64,000 nucleotides of DNA. Origin: Owenia fusiformis (Eukaryota; Annelida; Polychaeta; Sabellida; Oweniidae). The position numbers were made by a program, and so were the translations under genes. The DNA is taken from contig CAIIXF020000001.1 of NCBI GenBank assembly GCA_903813345.2, positions 18,307,915-18,371,914 of the forward strand. Direction: 5' to 3'. Of this stretch, positions 13,808-26,945 are shown in pieces. The notes under the pieces are model-generated. The model did not search any database. It was not told the origin of the DNA and worked only from the letters and a program-made list of their open reading frames with translations. Every line of letters begins with the position of its first letter. Position 1 is the first letter of the stretch.

Positions 13808-14181
13808 GTAAAGGCAGAATCAAATTTTTAGGGGATGCAAAAATTACAAGCAACGCGTACAGTTGACCTAGCAATATATTCCTTACAATATCAAATACAA
13901 TATCTCCCTAAAGATCCAAGATATGTTATAAATTGTTGAAATTATTGAGGTTTCAAAGTGCAAAAATGGGGGGAAATGTTTAAATTCTCCCCAGTTATAA
14001 AAATGGTAACCATTAAAATAGTAAGAAAATAAAAGTTTATTGTAAAAATCGTTGGTTTTCCTGATATAAAGTATTCACTTTGGGGATTTTAGACATTTCA
14101 ATGACTGATAAGAGCCGAAAATATTCAAAATTAAAACAATTTTTTGTTTAGCTTTGTCGCTAGATCTAATTCTCTCTTTAA
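13808..14181 (+). mobile_element. MITE copy 2 (TTAA-type family)
   Basis: The left end reads GTAAAGGCAGAATCAAA and the right end GATCTAATTCTCTCTTTAA, giving inverted termini near 20 bp. The right TTAA is intact (14178-14181); the left is changed to GTAA. The internal blocks match copies 1, 3 and 4, including CAGTTGACCTA, GGGGGGAAATG, ATGGTAACCAT and the TTTTTTGTTTAGC region. TTAA target sites are known for piggyBac-like and Kolobok-like transposons; which one mobilised this non-autonomous family cannot be told from the sequence. Confidence 0.8.
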
Positions 14182-15834
14182 GGTAGAACAGATGGTAGTG
14201 GGATATTGTTTCAGTGTGATCACCACACAGACATTTGGATGAATTAATCGATTCCATAGGAATTTAGGGCAATTCGCACGAGAAAAGTGTATACTTAATT
14301 CCAAGTTATAATCACATCACCACAAAGCCTTGTATATTTATCGCAAATGTACAGACCAACTAGCCAATACCTAAAAAAGTAGTAAAACACGTTGTTGAAT
14401 ATAAGAACTATATGTTTCAACCCTTTGCATTATCAATAAATACCATTGGAATGTTATTGCGATGTATTGACTGTTTGGCTTTTTGACATGCGTTTTGCTC
14501 ATGTGCAGCGTCGCTCGCTCGCATGATGCATGTACAGAAAATCAAGATGACTAAATATTATAGATATCAGTTCCAGAAAACTTTAATAACTTTGAAGAAT
14601 AATGTATTTTACAAGGAATTCTTCTCATGAAGCCTTGAAAAAAATATTTGAAAAACTCCATTCATTAGAATTTAAGAGCACGTTACAATCGGAAAGATCA
14701 ATGGTAAAAACTAAAAACTTTCTATAATTATCAACAACAGTGTATATTTTGCAATTAACTTTAGGGAAAAGCTATAATATATCTTATCAAAAAGTTTGCG
14801 ATAATTTTTTATATGTTAAATATTCTCCATATTTTTGCATTACAAATGTAGGTAGATATGCACATACATACATTATGTAGTTGCTAGTTTGTATAGTGTC
14901 CCGTTATAAATAATTGATGGTAGAAAAGTCATTGCAACCTCGTAACAAAGGATGTCTTATCATTAATGATAACCTCGTGTTGCTGGTGAAGTATACGTCT
15001 GATATAGTTTTTTAAGTATTATAAAGTCCCAATGTTTATTTTTATAATTGGCAGAGGTAATTAGTGTGACTTTCATTCGGATCAATATTACTTTGATTGA
15101 ACTTTTTTAATTTTGAGATGACATATTTCTCCTAAAAAGGAATGAAGTATGGTAAAGTAAATGATGATCATATTGCAGAATTTTTAAAAGAATAATTTAT
15201 ATCTTATCTTTGAAAACATGCCAAATCTGAAATGAAGTGAAAGCATATAGACATATCATAAAAATGTGCTTTTGCATTTATATGCGTTGTTATTTATGTA
15301 GGTTGTAATAGATCTGACTTAGACTTATAAAATTATATTTAGCTATTAAGATCAACGAATGCGCCATTTGAAAGTACAGCATGTTTCTTATTTTGATCTA
15401 AGTTTATCAATGTCAATACAAAATTTAATTTTTCAAATTTCATAGATAAATCATAATTTTAAATAACTAATTATTCAAACACTCTTTTGTTTCCTATATG
15501 TGTCCATCTCATCTATGAGACACGGAACATTTTGAAGTGATTTAGATAAACCTCCATCACTTGATTTCAAAATTAAGTCTATTTGACCCTTGACCCACAT
15601 ACAAGTAATAGTAAAGTGTAGAAGTTAGACCTCATTGGACATTGATTAGCCACGATCCTTCTAAAAGCATGCACTATTTAGCAGTAAATACTTCTTCGTG
15701 CCTGCTATATAACGTTCTCGTTTTTTCTATCGCATTCGCTATACAGAGAGTCTGGTTTATTATAACATTATTTAATTTTTGATCAATTTCTTAGGTTGGA
15801 ATGTTGACAGCATTATTGTAGCTTTGGAAATGAG
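14182..15834. other. AT-rich DNA upstream of mir-10
   Basis: No gene is recognised. This stretch should hold the promoter or upstream part of the mir-10 primary transcript, but I cannot point to a specific start site. Confidence 0.45.
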
Positions 15835-15925
15835 AGTCACCCCTAAACATACCCTGTAGATCCGAATTTGTGTATCTTAAACAACAAAGTCGAATCTATA
15901 TGGTACTGAGTAGTGGTTGAAAGTG
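15835..15925 (+). ncRNA. mir-10: mir-10 microRNA precursor hairpin
   Basis: The 5' arm (mature 15850-15871) begins TACCCTGTAGATCCGAAT and is identical to animal miR-10 as I know it. It has a T at position 1 and the CCCTG that separates it from miR-100. The 3' arm (15885-15907) begins CAAAGTCGAATC. Pairing the arms gives 18 of 21 positions paired (one G-U), with three isolated mismatches, a 13-nt terminal loop (15872-15884) and the 2-nt 3' overhang expected of Drosha/Dicer products. miR-10 guides Argonaute to target mRNAs. Its locus lies within Hox clusters next to Hox4 in many bilaterians, and Hox mRNAs are known targets in vertebrates and flies. Here it is 13.5 kb upstream of Hox4 on the same strand. 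Precursor ends outside the arms are approximate because the lower stem is weak. Confidence 0.97.
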
Positions 15926-18900
15926 CAGCGTGTCCATGGGCTTCAATCAGTTGTTTTATAAATTGTTAATTTTAGCAGCTAGTTTTGTGATGTGTAAAGC
16001 TCGCTGGTTACCGTGTTGTGTATTACCTTCACATTTTTAGACGTGTGCATCAATGTCTTGTTAAAATTAGAAAGACATATTTCAAGATAGGTAGCGCTAT
16101 TGCATTGGGTGTGTTACTTTAGCCGTCTGTATAAATCACATCTCAAAGGTCTTGATGTTGATAGTTTTATGGCCGTTTATTGTTACTTAGTTAACATAAT
16201 TGTCTTCTCGTTTAGTTAAAAGGCGGGAATGGCTGATTTATGTGGGAGTTTGCATGTAAGTGTCTAACCAATAGATGGATCTGTACATTCGGCTGTATTC
16301 GTGTTTTGTCGGGAAATACCGATATTTTCTAAACAAATCGTTATCAGTAATGGTTCTTTGGGGTTTCCAAGCAATTCAAAACCAATTGAATGTAAATTAT
16401 TCTCAATATTAATTGATGTTTACTGACTTTTCTCCCCGAACATTCATTTGTAACCTAAATGAGAGAAGAGAAGAAGACATAATTACCTAGAGAGTGATTT
16501 GAATGCATATAAATTCAAAAGGCTAATAAATGTTTGAAAGAATAAAAAATGCATGATATTTTTTCAGAATTAATTAGTATCACGGTAATTAATAAGGCTA
16601 CAAAGGTTTCTATCTGCCATATATTGCAACTTATACCTCTGATCGCCTATTAATCACCCTTCATCAAAACTTTCAATTTTTCATCCAATTGATTTTTGTA
16701 AATGATAAATTCAACTTTACTGTATACCGAGTCGTACATCCAGATGTTGAATCTTCATTTACATTTAAATAAAAGAATAACATATTTTTGTTAACAATAT
16801 TTTACACTTAAAGTTAAATGTGATAACATGTGTATTAAATATGAACATTAAAGTTCTAAATAATGCCTCAATTGCTGTTTCCTATCTGTTATATTGTTTT
16901 TGTCAAGTTGACCTATATGATTTCTTTCTCAATATCCGGAATGTAACATCTACTCAATGCCGTAGTTAGTGTTTTAATTGTATATTGTACTCTTTGAATA
17001 TCTTGAAACCGAGCTAGGAATTTAACACTGACAGTAGAACGCAACAGACCCCACACTGAGTGCCTCTGTTTATTTTAATGAAAAATCACCAAAATACGCC
17101 TGACACATTTTCATTCAGCAAACCCATATCCTTAAAAATGCAATGCATCTCTTTTGTGTAAATTTAACTTCGTCAATAGCATATGGAAATCTGTGATCAT
17201 ACTTTGAAATATTGAAATATCGTATTTCAATGATTTGCTCGTTCTAATACACATTAAACGACCCGTGAAAAGGAGTCAAACGTCATACAAGGAAATTTTA
17301 ATTGGTAATATGCGAGTTGGGCCATTGTTTTATACTTGTTGCAAACTATTTAAAAACTTTTATTTTTATGTTTATTTTGCTGATGAAAATAGTGGTTAAA
17401 TTACACTCGACAATAAGTCTCGTAAAAATAAAGTAGCTCTTTGCCCTCATGATTCCAAAATAGAATAAATACAAATGTGATTCAAATTGCAATTCTGGAT
17501 TCCCGCTGAATGTGTAGTATATTACATCATATTACATCACTGATTTATAAAATAACTGAGAAAGTATCCTCTCGAAATCTCCGAAGAGTTGACGTTTTAG
17601 CAGCTGAAATAGGGTTTAGTGGGGGTCAGAGGTCTGAGGTGATCGGTGATCGGTGAGCCAGTGTGTAAGTCATTAATTAAGAGATGGAACACATTGAAGT
17701 GAGTGTTGTTTGCCCTCATCACTGTCCATCTGTGCACATTTCTGGAATGCCGGCTTCTTATTACTTACAACAAGGAGTGGCAGATTTTGACATAAAACTA
17801 CTGTTTACGTCGTTCAATATTGTCTTGATTCTTCAGTGGGAAATATATGAAAGTATTTGCCTAAACCATTCATTAATTTTATGTTTTCGGAAAAAATCAA
17901 ATGGTTCCCGTAGTCTCATTTGGGGTATTCTCTTGGTATAATAAAGTACATCGTTGTTTGAGATATAAATTACATGTACTATAACATATCCAGGGAAATC
18001 CAATCTGAGAAAAACGCAAAGTACAACCGTTCTATTTTCCGATATGGATCATGCAGGTTAAAGTACGTTGTTAACATAGATTACTTTAGATAACTCATGC
18101 TGACCATTGGTTTCAGCTTACTTTTGGTCATTCAAATTTCATATCAATTATTGATTGAATTGATTGAATCATATCAATCCTATACAAGAAATTACGATTT
18201 GATTTTCCGAAATTCAATCTGATGTTGCGTTTATGTTATGTTATGTTATTTTTTTATTTACCATCTTAAAGATGAGTACATATACATATTGTAAATATGT
18301 TACAATAATAAATAAAATTAAAAGTATGCGAAAAATACTACAAGTTATAGGTATAGGTATATTATAGTTATAAGTTTAACATTTTAAAAGTTTGTGTGTG
18401 TTAAAATACGTTGATATTGGTTACCATGGATTACTTCACATTTATTTTTCTGGATTTACGTACACTTTCTAAGGATAAAGCTTAAAATGGTTTTATGACT
18501 GTTTCAAAGCATGCCTTCTGAATATATTCGTTCATGAAATACGTAATGGGTGTTTTGTACATTGTTTCTTCGTATTTCTTCGAAATAATACAATTTTATC
18601 TTTCTCATCCATTCTGGAAGGCAACACGTACCTTTGTCTTGATATGTGCTACTTGAGCCGTTTCAATGTTTTTAAAATTATATTATTCTTGAATTGTAGA
18701 TTGAATTATGTTAAATAAAACATGTGCTGAAAACTCTCTCCATACCAAAACACCTCTTAAACACAACTTTTCAACAGGGTAACTTTCACCATTTATTCAA
18801 TATCATAGCTTGGCTCGGCGATTACAATCCAATACTCCTCGGATAATCCCATCTTGTGATATTGCACAGAAGTACTTCTACTTGTAATTGAAGATGTTAC

Positions 18901-19294
18901 TGTCAAGCCGAATACAAGGTTTGTTTTATTTTGAGAAATTGCGGTAAAAGTTAATGTGAAACTTAGAGTAATGAAACCCCAGATTCAATCTGACATGTTG
19001 AACTCCTGAATTGTTCCACACATATTGTCTCTGAGTGTTGAGAATTTCGGAAATTTATCTGTAAATATTTTTGTATATCTTAACGATACATGACGATCAT
19101 TTTCTGAGTTTAATTATGTGTTGTTGCCTTCGGTTTATAGACATGGTTGAAATGCAAAAAATAGATGCTATAAGAATTATGCTCGATTTGATAATATCCG
19201 TATTCATTTGTGTACATTTATTTTGAATATATCATAAGTAACAACATATTCTTCATGAGACAGCTTCATTAAAAACAGGACTAGAAAGTAGTGC
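15926..19294. other. Intergenic DNA between mir-10 and MITE copy 3
   Basis: No supported gene. A GC-richer patch at about 17580-17790 contains a short direct repeat (GTGATCGGTGATCGGTGAG) and an ATG-led 85-codon frame (17684-17941, MEHIEVSVVCPHHCPSVH...). It has no recognised domain and its second half is hydrophobic and AT-rich, so I do not call a gene. A short (TTATG)n run lies at about 18228-18248. Confidence 0.45.
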
Positions 19295-19666
19295 TTAAAG
19301 AGAGAATCAGATCTAGCGAGCATAACAAAAAATTGTTTCAATTTTAAAATATTTCTGGCTTATGTCATTCCTTTTCATGTCTATTTTCTAAAAATTCCCT
19401 TAGTGAACACTTTGTTTCAGGAAATCTGAGGATTTTTACAATAATGTATTATTTTTCTATTAGAATGGTTACCATTCTTATTATTTGGGAGAATTTAAAC
19501 ATTTTTCACACATTTTTGCACTTTGAATCCATTATAACTTCACCAATTTATAACATATCGTGAATCTTTTGGGAGGTATTGTATTTGAGGTAAGGAATAG
19601 ATTGGTAGGTCAACTGTACTGTTGCTTGTAGTTTTGTCACCCCCATAGATCTGATTCTGCCTTTAA
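19295..19666 (-). mobile_element. MITE copy 3 (TTAA-type family, best-preserved ends)
   Basis: This copy is inverted relative to copies 1 and 2. It is bounded by TTAA at 19295-19298 and 19663-19666. The termini are TTAAAGAGAGAATCAGATCT and, reverse-complemented, TTAAAGGCAGAATCAGATCT, giving about 20-bp inverted repeats with 2-3 differences. The interior carries the same GGTTACCATTCTTATTATTT and GGTCAACTGTAC blocks as the other copies. It has no coding capacity. Confidence 0.85.
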
Positions 19667-19721
19667 AACACACACGTCATTTAGATTTTAGTACAGTAAA
19701 CTCAAAACGTAAATCTGAATG

Positions 19722-19849
19722 CGATGATATATGATACGATACGATACGATACGATATGATATGATATGATATGATGTGATTGATATGATACGATACGATA
19801 AAATGTGATATGATATGATATGATATGATTGATATGATATGATATGATG
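19722..19849. repeat. Pentanucleotide satellite (GATAT/GATAC)n
   Basis: About 128 bp of 5-bp repeats, alternating GATAC and GATAT variants with three slips (GATGTGATT, AAATGTGATAT and GATTGATATG). Its minus-strand translation gives the runs of SYHIISYHI that create false frames at 19677-19943. It starts 56 bp to the right of MITE copy 3. Confidence 0.95.
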
Positions 19850-20210
19850 CTTGTGAACAAACTCTTGCTGTCAGAATATTTTTGGGGTATGATTTGATGC
19901 ATGAATAATATTTCAACAGTTGTTTAGAATTTGAATGTTTCATCAGATCTTTTTATTATTCTTAATATTTCAAGAGTGTATTTTCGGGATGATTTTGGAC
20001 TATTTTGGTATGATTATACTGAGTATCTAGGAGTATTAAGATAATTTCTTGTTTTTGGATATTTTAGCATGAGTGTATCCTTTTATGAATCTCTATCAAT
20101 GGTTGTCAGAATGTTTTGTTTTGAAGTTGGAATTATGCACTCAATATTTTAGTGTACTGTCAACTTACTTTAACTTGGGTATGATGCCACTTATTTCGTC
20201 ATTCTTATAC
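19850..20210. other. Intergenic spacer
   Basis: Nothing is recognised between the satellite and the next MITE. A 62-codon frame (20073-20261) runs into the MITE and is hydrophobic by base composition. Confidence 0.5.
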
Positions 20211-20484
20211 TTAAAGGTATATTACACTTCAATTTTTTCTTTGTCTTATGTTGTTGGTTGACTCGTTGGATGCCTTGACGCAGTGTGTGGTGTACAAAAA
20301 CTCAGCAAATCCTATTCAAAATGGCCGCCTAAGATACCCTTTCAAAGAACCTTGAAATTGTATGATCTAATATTCATTTATATTTTCTTAAATTCTGGCC
20401 GAATCGCCGTAAGTTATCTGAAACAATTAATCTTATTTTGCAAGTTTAGTTCAAAAATACATTTTGGGTGGACTATTCCTTTAA
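20211..20484. mobile_element. 274-bp MITE flanked by TTAA
   Basis: The left end is TTAAAGGTATATTACACTTC. The right end, reverse-complemented, is TTAAAGGAATAGTCCACCC. The ends match over about 13 bp with two differences, and TTAA (20211-20214 and 20481-20484) is the likely target duplication. The interior has a CAAAATGGCCGCC block also seen in the 665-bp tandem unit. It has no coding capacity and differs internally from the ~370-bp family, so it is a second TTAA-targeting non-autonomous family. Confidence 0.65.
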
Positions 20485-23400
20485 ACATCTTCTTCCGGTA
20501 AGGTTTCTCTTTAATTAGTTTAGGATATCTGTCGTCCTATAAACGCGTCTTTTTCTGTTTCTATGATAAAGATAATTATGTAATCTATCATTACCAATCA
20601 GCAAAATCTATTCATCGATACATGTATTGAACATTACGTGTGATATTGGATTCAGAAACTTCTTAAAACGTACTCCATGACAAACTCGGGAAAATGAATG
20701 GTATAGAAAATGCAATTTTGACCCCTTTGCTTATTGCTTATAATCATAGTTTTTGTGTTCAACCATCTTGTATTTAACTGTTTTTTGCTCTCTTACAACT
20801 ACAAGAAAGTTGTAGTTGGACTACAGAGATAAGAAAATTGTTGCAATAACGTAATGGAGTCTAGGGTCGGGATCACCTACATCATTTGACAACATGTTCA
20901 GTATCCATTTTTTAAAGTATTGAGATCCACTCACATAAGTTGATTAATTACACAAAAAATGTCAATGATACACATAAACACTATGTTGAGCAATTTGTCC
21001 TCAGAAAGACACTGGTAAATGCAATACTTTATGAAATATTTCATCATTTATATCGGTTTCAAATATTCATTGATGCATTGATTTTCTATTGTAATTTTGG
21101 TATGGTATTACGTGTCTTATATATACTTTATATAGTCATCAGTTATTAGTTTCATTAGGACAAAATAGTCTTTGCTTTTTCCTTATTCCCAATCCCCCTC
21201 CTCGTGTGGTTGAATGAAATAACAGTATAACCCTACAATTGTAGCAAAGCCTGTACGGTGATGTTGGGCTTTCGCATGTCTAACTGATACCTCATTTAAT
21301 TTTTTAAAAGTATCTTGAAAATAAGGGATGATAATGTAAATTAAACCACACCTTATACTCTGGACTTCAATGCAAAATCATCCTAATTTTATCCTAATTT
21401 GTTAATGGTGTATTCTGGTTGAAATATTGAAAATGCATTAGTTTTACGAGGGGAACGATCAGAGATAATATTGCGGCTGTTCTGTGGGATCGGCAAATAT
21501 TCCTATCTTCCTTTATAAACTTACTTCAAAGGATTCATATTCATCCTGCTTTCGTTTGTGAAAAGAGATTGCAAACTCGGGAAATGCCCGCTGACGAGGT
21601 ACAAAGGCATTAAAATTAGCTGTCATACGAATTCCTGATTCACCATGAAAAATGACTAGAGAGTAAAATGTGAGACAGAAGCCTGCTCATCCGCTAATAG
21701 AATCCAATATGGGCAATTATATCACAGAAAACTCAGTTCCTGCCTTTATTATCATGGCACGTTTCCCATGTACGTGCATAACGAACTGGCTAGAATAGAC
21801 TTAACTCGAAGAAATGACTTTAAAGCGTATGTTAATCAATGCGATAATTAAATTTTAGATTTGATTGATGAATCATTGTCTAAGCTTTCTATGAATATAT
21901 AATCACAAAATATGTTGCAGAATTTCCAAACTCCTCAATCTAGCAACTCTGTTCTGGAAATACATTAGTTATTAAGGGTAATCAACGGTGGGAAGAATAG
22001 GTGTACAAATATTATTAGTATTATGACGTATCTTATCGGTAGCATGCAAACCCGCCATTAGTACCCGTTAGAATTCGTAGATCAGCTTTGAACATTTTAT
22101 TATTAGATTATCGATTACACGCTCACTTGACTAATAATTGCATTGTTTCTTGAAGATACAGGTGTTATTCTAATCACTTGATCATTTAGAATTAAATTTA
22201 GATAAACGTATCAAATATACTGGACAAATTCCTGAGCTTGTGGGTCTTGTGTGTCTATTGTTCTTTTAAGCAATGCAGCGGTGTTTGCCGTATTTCCAGG
22301 AATAGTTTCCACATGTTGACTATAAATAAAATGAAAAGAAATAAGAAAAACTCTATAAAATAACTGTAATTGACTTTCCGTATCATCAATTTGTCACGTA
22401 TTACATGTTACGTGTTTTAGGCAGTTTATTAACGAGCTCATATTGATCTGGCCTTGGAAGGCAAATGCTCATTACCATTCACATCACTCATATGAAAATA
22501 CAGGTATTAGCCAACTTATTTTCTTATTTCTTCTGTATGTGCTACATAAATCTGCATTATGCGTTCAGATTGATTGGGACCTCCGATCCAATATGTATAT
22601 GTTACCCCTTTTTGTTATCCTTAATACCTTATCCTTAATGCGTTCAATTCCTCAAGATAATGCCATCTTTAGTTTGCAATGGTAAACAGATTGAAAGGAC
22701 TGGCCATTACGTACACTTACAAAATGAAAATACTTAGCCCATTGGATAAGAAAGCTTGGTTGGATCTTGATTAAAAAAGGTGCAATTAGTGTTTTGACAA
22801 ATAGCCTGTCTGTGGGGAATGACAAACTACAGTAGACGATCCTATTACATTTGTTTGGAACAAAGTCGAATTGAATTCAACTTAATTTCTAGTTACAGAA
22901 TGTATTACAAAATCCACCGCCTCTCGGAATAGACACAAATGGATTGCTTTTAATAGTGATGAATCTTCCCACATAAAAGCCACAAAGCCCTACGATTGCT
23001 TCTTAGCAAGTTCATTTCCAAATGGATACCAATACGCTTTTTAGGCGTCCCATGTAGTCATGTTACAATATTACTACAATAGGTGAAACAATTAACTAAA
23101 TACTGGAATATAGGAACGCGATATATCATTGTTTTAATTTCTCAATGAAATTATACACGAGATTGATGGGTTTTGATAATCATACAATGTGTATAATGTT
23201 AGATTAAATTTGAAAGCCACTTTTCGTTAATTGCATGCGCTCCATCTCAAATATTGCGTCCATAACATTCCATCATTAATCATAAATCCCCGTCTACGAA
23301 AGTAGATTAACTAATACCAAAACTACAACAACGATCACCAACTCTGGCCTTATATATTCTAAGCTAAACTGAGTTTTTGGTATAATGATGATAACTCTTT

Positions 23401-24943
23401 GGTATTTTAGATAGAATCATTGTTCACTGTGATGCAGAATAAAAGATGCATAAAGTTGGGACAAAACCTGAATACGAATGTCTTTAGAACTCAGCCTATA
23501 GAGCGTTCCTAATGATCGTACTTTTACAATAGGGCCATCACTGGGTATACGTATTTGTTGACAGAACAGACACACTTGACAACTGAAAACTTTCGATCGT
23601 ACAAAAACTTCTCATCGAGTTTTAACAAAATAGAAAGCTGAATCATGAACAATAAGTGACACGATATGAAAAGGCTCAACTTTTTTCAATACAACAATAC
23701 ATAACATCGTAAATACAGATGCACAACATAATCAAAAGCATTTGCAATTTGACAGTTTAAAACATTAGAGAAGATAGATAACGTTTTAATAGCTCGGCGT
23801 TTACATATACCCCATTCTAATACGTTTCTTAATTGAACAAATACCAATTTAACTAATGTTTTACGAGGATTCGCAATCACTAGATGAAACATAAATTGCG
23901 AATTTTGCATAGAAATATACATACTTGGATATAACCTATATACGAGTTTACCAACAAAATACCTTATACGTGTACCAACTAACTTTTCTTGAAGCTTTGA
24001 TAAAATTGACATTTTTGTCTTGAATAAAATTAATGATGGTGGGGCTACAGCCTACCCTAATTTTTCTTCGTCTATCTTTTGCTGCCATTGAGGTGTCCCC
24101 CAGTCTCCATCGCTCTTATCCGACCCGTTCACCGATAAGATACATTGGCATTCACATACATCTTCAAACAACATGTCACATATTGAGATACACGCTCCAA
24201 AAATGAATACCGCAGATACGTTACGTGATTAATTAGAATACCACCACCAAGTATAGCGTACCTGGACTGCCCGATTTATCGAGCGGGAATTATTTGGCGA
24301 AATCTTGAAATAATTACGGAGGTAAGGCTAATAAATAGTCGGTTATGATTGCTTAATTTTATGTTTGAGTTAGTTTGAGGGTAATCTCCGGGGTGTCTTT
24401 AAACGACAATAAACGAAATACTCATTAACTGGTACGTGACAGATTTTCGTAACCATTCGGTTTTTTCATAAAAACCAATAAAATCAGGGAGCCAACAATT
24501 GTCAGGCTTTTTAAAAGACTTGACCTTGATTTCAGTTTTGTTCACACTAATGATTAGCTCGTGGGATTTTTCCTTCACCCTTTCAAACTCACCCCCCCCC
24601 CACTCTGTAAAATATTTTCCTTGGATCAACTGGACCCGGATTGTTTCTTTTTTTCTAATCAAAGCACCTTCTCAGATTACAAGAACCACTGGGAGAAGTA
24701 TGTTTTGTGTAATCAAAAACCTTTTATATTTATTTCTTCAATAATTTAGAGCAGGTCTTACGCCTTCAGGGTTAATGATATTTTGAGGAAATGAGAGTTT
24801 GCATTCAAGGTTAGTTTAAGAGAATGAATGTTATGTTGAAGTTTTTACAGGCATATATGGGGGTAAAATGTTGGAAGTAGAAAGTAAGCATTTCTAAGAT
24901 CGGTGAAAAAATAACAGTGTAATTGTATTACATTTCACCAATC
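20485..24943. other. Intergenic DNA, no gene seen
   Basis: About 4.5 kb without a supported gene. The 108-codon minus-strand frame at 23686-24012 is ATG-led but lacks any recognisable domain and has hydrophobic, basic composition typical of AT-rich chance frames. A run of ten C at about 24592-24601 lies inside overlapping false frames on both strands. Confidence 0.5.
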
Positions 24944-25484
24944 TACAGGGTGTTTCAAAAAATGCAACCCACCTAACAATGCATATCTTTTTAACAAATA
25001 GAGTATGACAACTCTTGTTTGACATAATTAAGGTTGGTTTAATGTTCTTTAATTTTCATCACTAGCTTGTGCATGGCCTATTAGCTGACCAGAACCTGTC
25101 CCAAACTTCTGTCATCTTTACAGACTTGCACACTTTGTGTGATGTTAAGTTAATGACGACACATGTGTATTAATTGGAAGATATAGCTTTTATCCTGAAA
25201 GATCGTGTGTATGTCAACAATCCCAGAACCATTTTAGACCTCAAACTAGAGAGTTGACATGGAAGATAAGGATGTTTGCAAGTCTGTCCCATAGGAGGTG
25301 GTAGCCATTTGTAGCGAATTTTATATGGTGAGCAAATGGGTCATACACATGCCACAGTGATGAAACTTGCTCAACACAAAGAATATTGATCCAACTTATG
25401 CCAAAATAGATATTCAAACGCCATTGGTTAAAATAATATGCATTGCTAGGTATGTGGGTTGCATTTTTTCTGAAACACCCTGTA
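24944..25484. mobile_element. Mariner-like remnant, 537 bp, TA target duplication
   Basis: TA (24944-24945) precedes CAGGGTGTTTCAAAAAATGC, and the right end reverse-complements to CAGGGTGTTTCAGAAAAAATG before TA (25483-25484). The inverted termini extend about 28 bp to GCAACCCAC with a 2-base length difference. A TA target site and CAGGGTGTTTC-type ends are typical of the Tc1/mariner superfamily. The interior is too short for a ~340-residue transposase. A stretch at about 25257-25310 (MEDKDVCKSVP then a stop) may be a decayed start of such a gene. It is therefore an internally deleted, non-autonomous copy. Confidence 0.8.
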
Positions 25485-26945
25485 TCTGAATTGTATACTA
25501 TATACCACTATCTGTATTAATGGACTAAAAATGTGTACGCTGCGTGCAGAGTCTAGTTATAACCTCTCTTTTGAGAAGCGAAGTCGAACGAATGCAAAGG
25601 GTACCAAATTTGATCTTATATTTATATGTAAAGGTCACCAAGAGGTTAAATCGTAAGATGATTTTTTAGAATCTCGAGTTTCAAGATGACCTTCAATTTG
25701 ATCTTATATGATCACCAAGATAACTAAGAGGTCAAATTGTAAAATATTTTTTTAAGAAGCTTCCTCCCGAGAGTACAAATTATAGTTTGAAATGCTTAGA
25801 ATGCACCATATACAATGTAAAGGTTATGTCCAGGGGACCCCGTTCCCCCACTTTTGGGGCTCGCTTCTCCCACTCCTTGACAATTGCTTTCTACGCCCCT
25901 GCATATGTATGTTTATGATGCATACACATTAATGTCACAAAAGTATGTCAAACGGCAAAATACCCGGCCCGGCAATGAACTACACCTGAGTTACATTGTG
26001 CTATTATTGATCTATCTGTGTAGTAAATGAAAGAAAAAAAACATTTTAATCATATTGACTTAGAAATGTTACTCGTTCCAAGCATATACATAAGTTATAT
26101 GGGTACCATGGCCCATGCAATAGGACGATGACCACGGTAGAGTATAGTGTCTCTTGGAATAACTCCCCCCCCCCCTTCTCGTGATAAACGACAATATTCC
26201 TTTGTTGTTGTTCCTATACGTTAATGTTATATAAATGCTTCAAATAGATCTCTCGTATATGAAAGGGGACTGTATTCTCAGAGGACCATTAGTTCTGTTG
26301 CATCAGCACTATTGATGGAAACACGAAATAAAAATACATGAGGGAAGTTGTCAAGCGATGAGTGATCATATAGTTTCTATAACTCTGATACAAACATAAC
26401 ACTAATGGGGTCCCTTTACACAAAAACGCAATTTGACGATCAAGGGTTACAGAATGTGATATGGTGACCCTATTAACGAGGGCCATCCTCATTATTGTCA
26501 CAGGATTTTAGAAGATGTCATTCAGGTCAGTACTGACAGAATATCAATAGAGTTTTGATTTTTTTATAAGTTTCTTTAATGTGGATGCGGATATCATGTG
26601 TAGAGATACACTCACATTTAGCGACAGCGTAACAGTATTCACTCTGATGAAGGGATAAAAACATATCTACTTATATAAATCTATTTGTCGCGTTTTTTGT
26701 ATTTCCATTAAGATATTACGTGATAATTCGCAGTACTGTTGATTGTGCAAATACACAACAGTTTGGGATATTATTAAACCGGATGTTGAAATTGTTTATG
26801 ATCCAGACTCTTTGATCTCTGCTCTTTGATCACTACTTTCTGTCCTCCTACTACTGTGGGAATAGAAGGAGGTTTTCACACAAAGAAATGATGCAAAACT
26901 AGTAACTGGATTTGTAGTTTATAAAAGTAAAAAATAAATGTGTAC
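25485..26945. other. Intergenic DNA with a short degenerate duplication
   Basis: About 25608-25690 and 25691-25770 look like two diverged copies of an ~80-bp unit (AATTTGATCTTATA ... TCACCAAGAGGT). A C-rich patch (25830-25900) and an 11-C run (26165-26175) follow. No gene is recognised; the 70-codon minus-strand frame at 26289-26501 has no motif. Confidence 0.4.

Noticed and set aside
19677-19943. 88- and 66-codon minus-strand frames with SYHIISYHI repeats
   Set aside because: They are translations of the pentanucleotide satellite.
23686-24012. 108-codon minus-strand ATG frame
   Set aside because: Basic and hydrophobic composition expected of AT-rich DNA, no splice context, no motif recognised.
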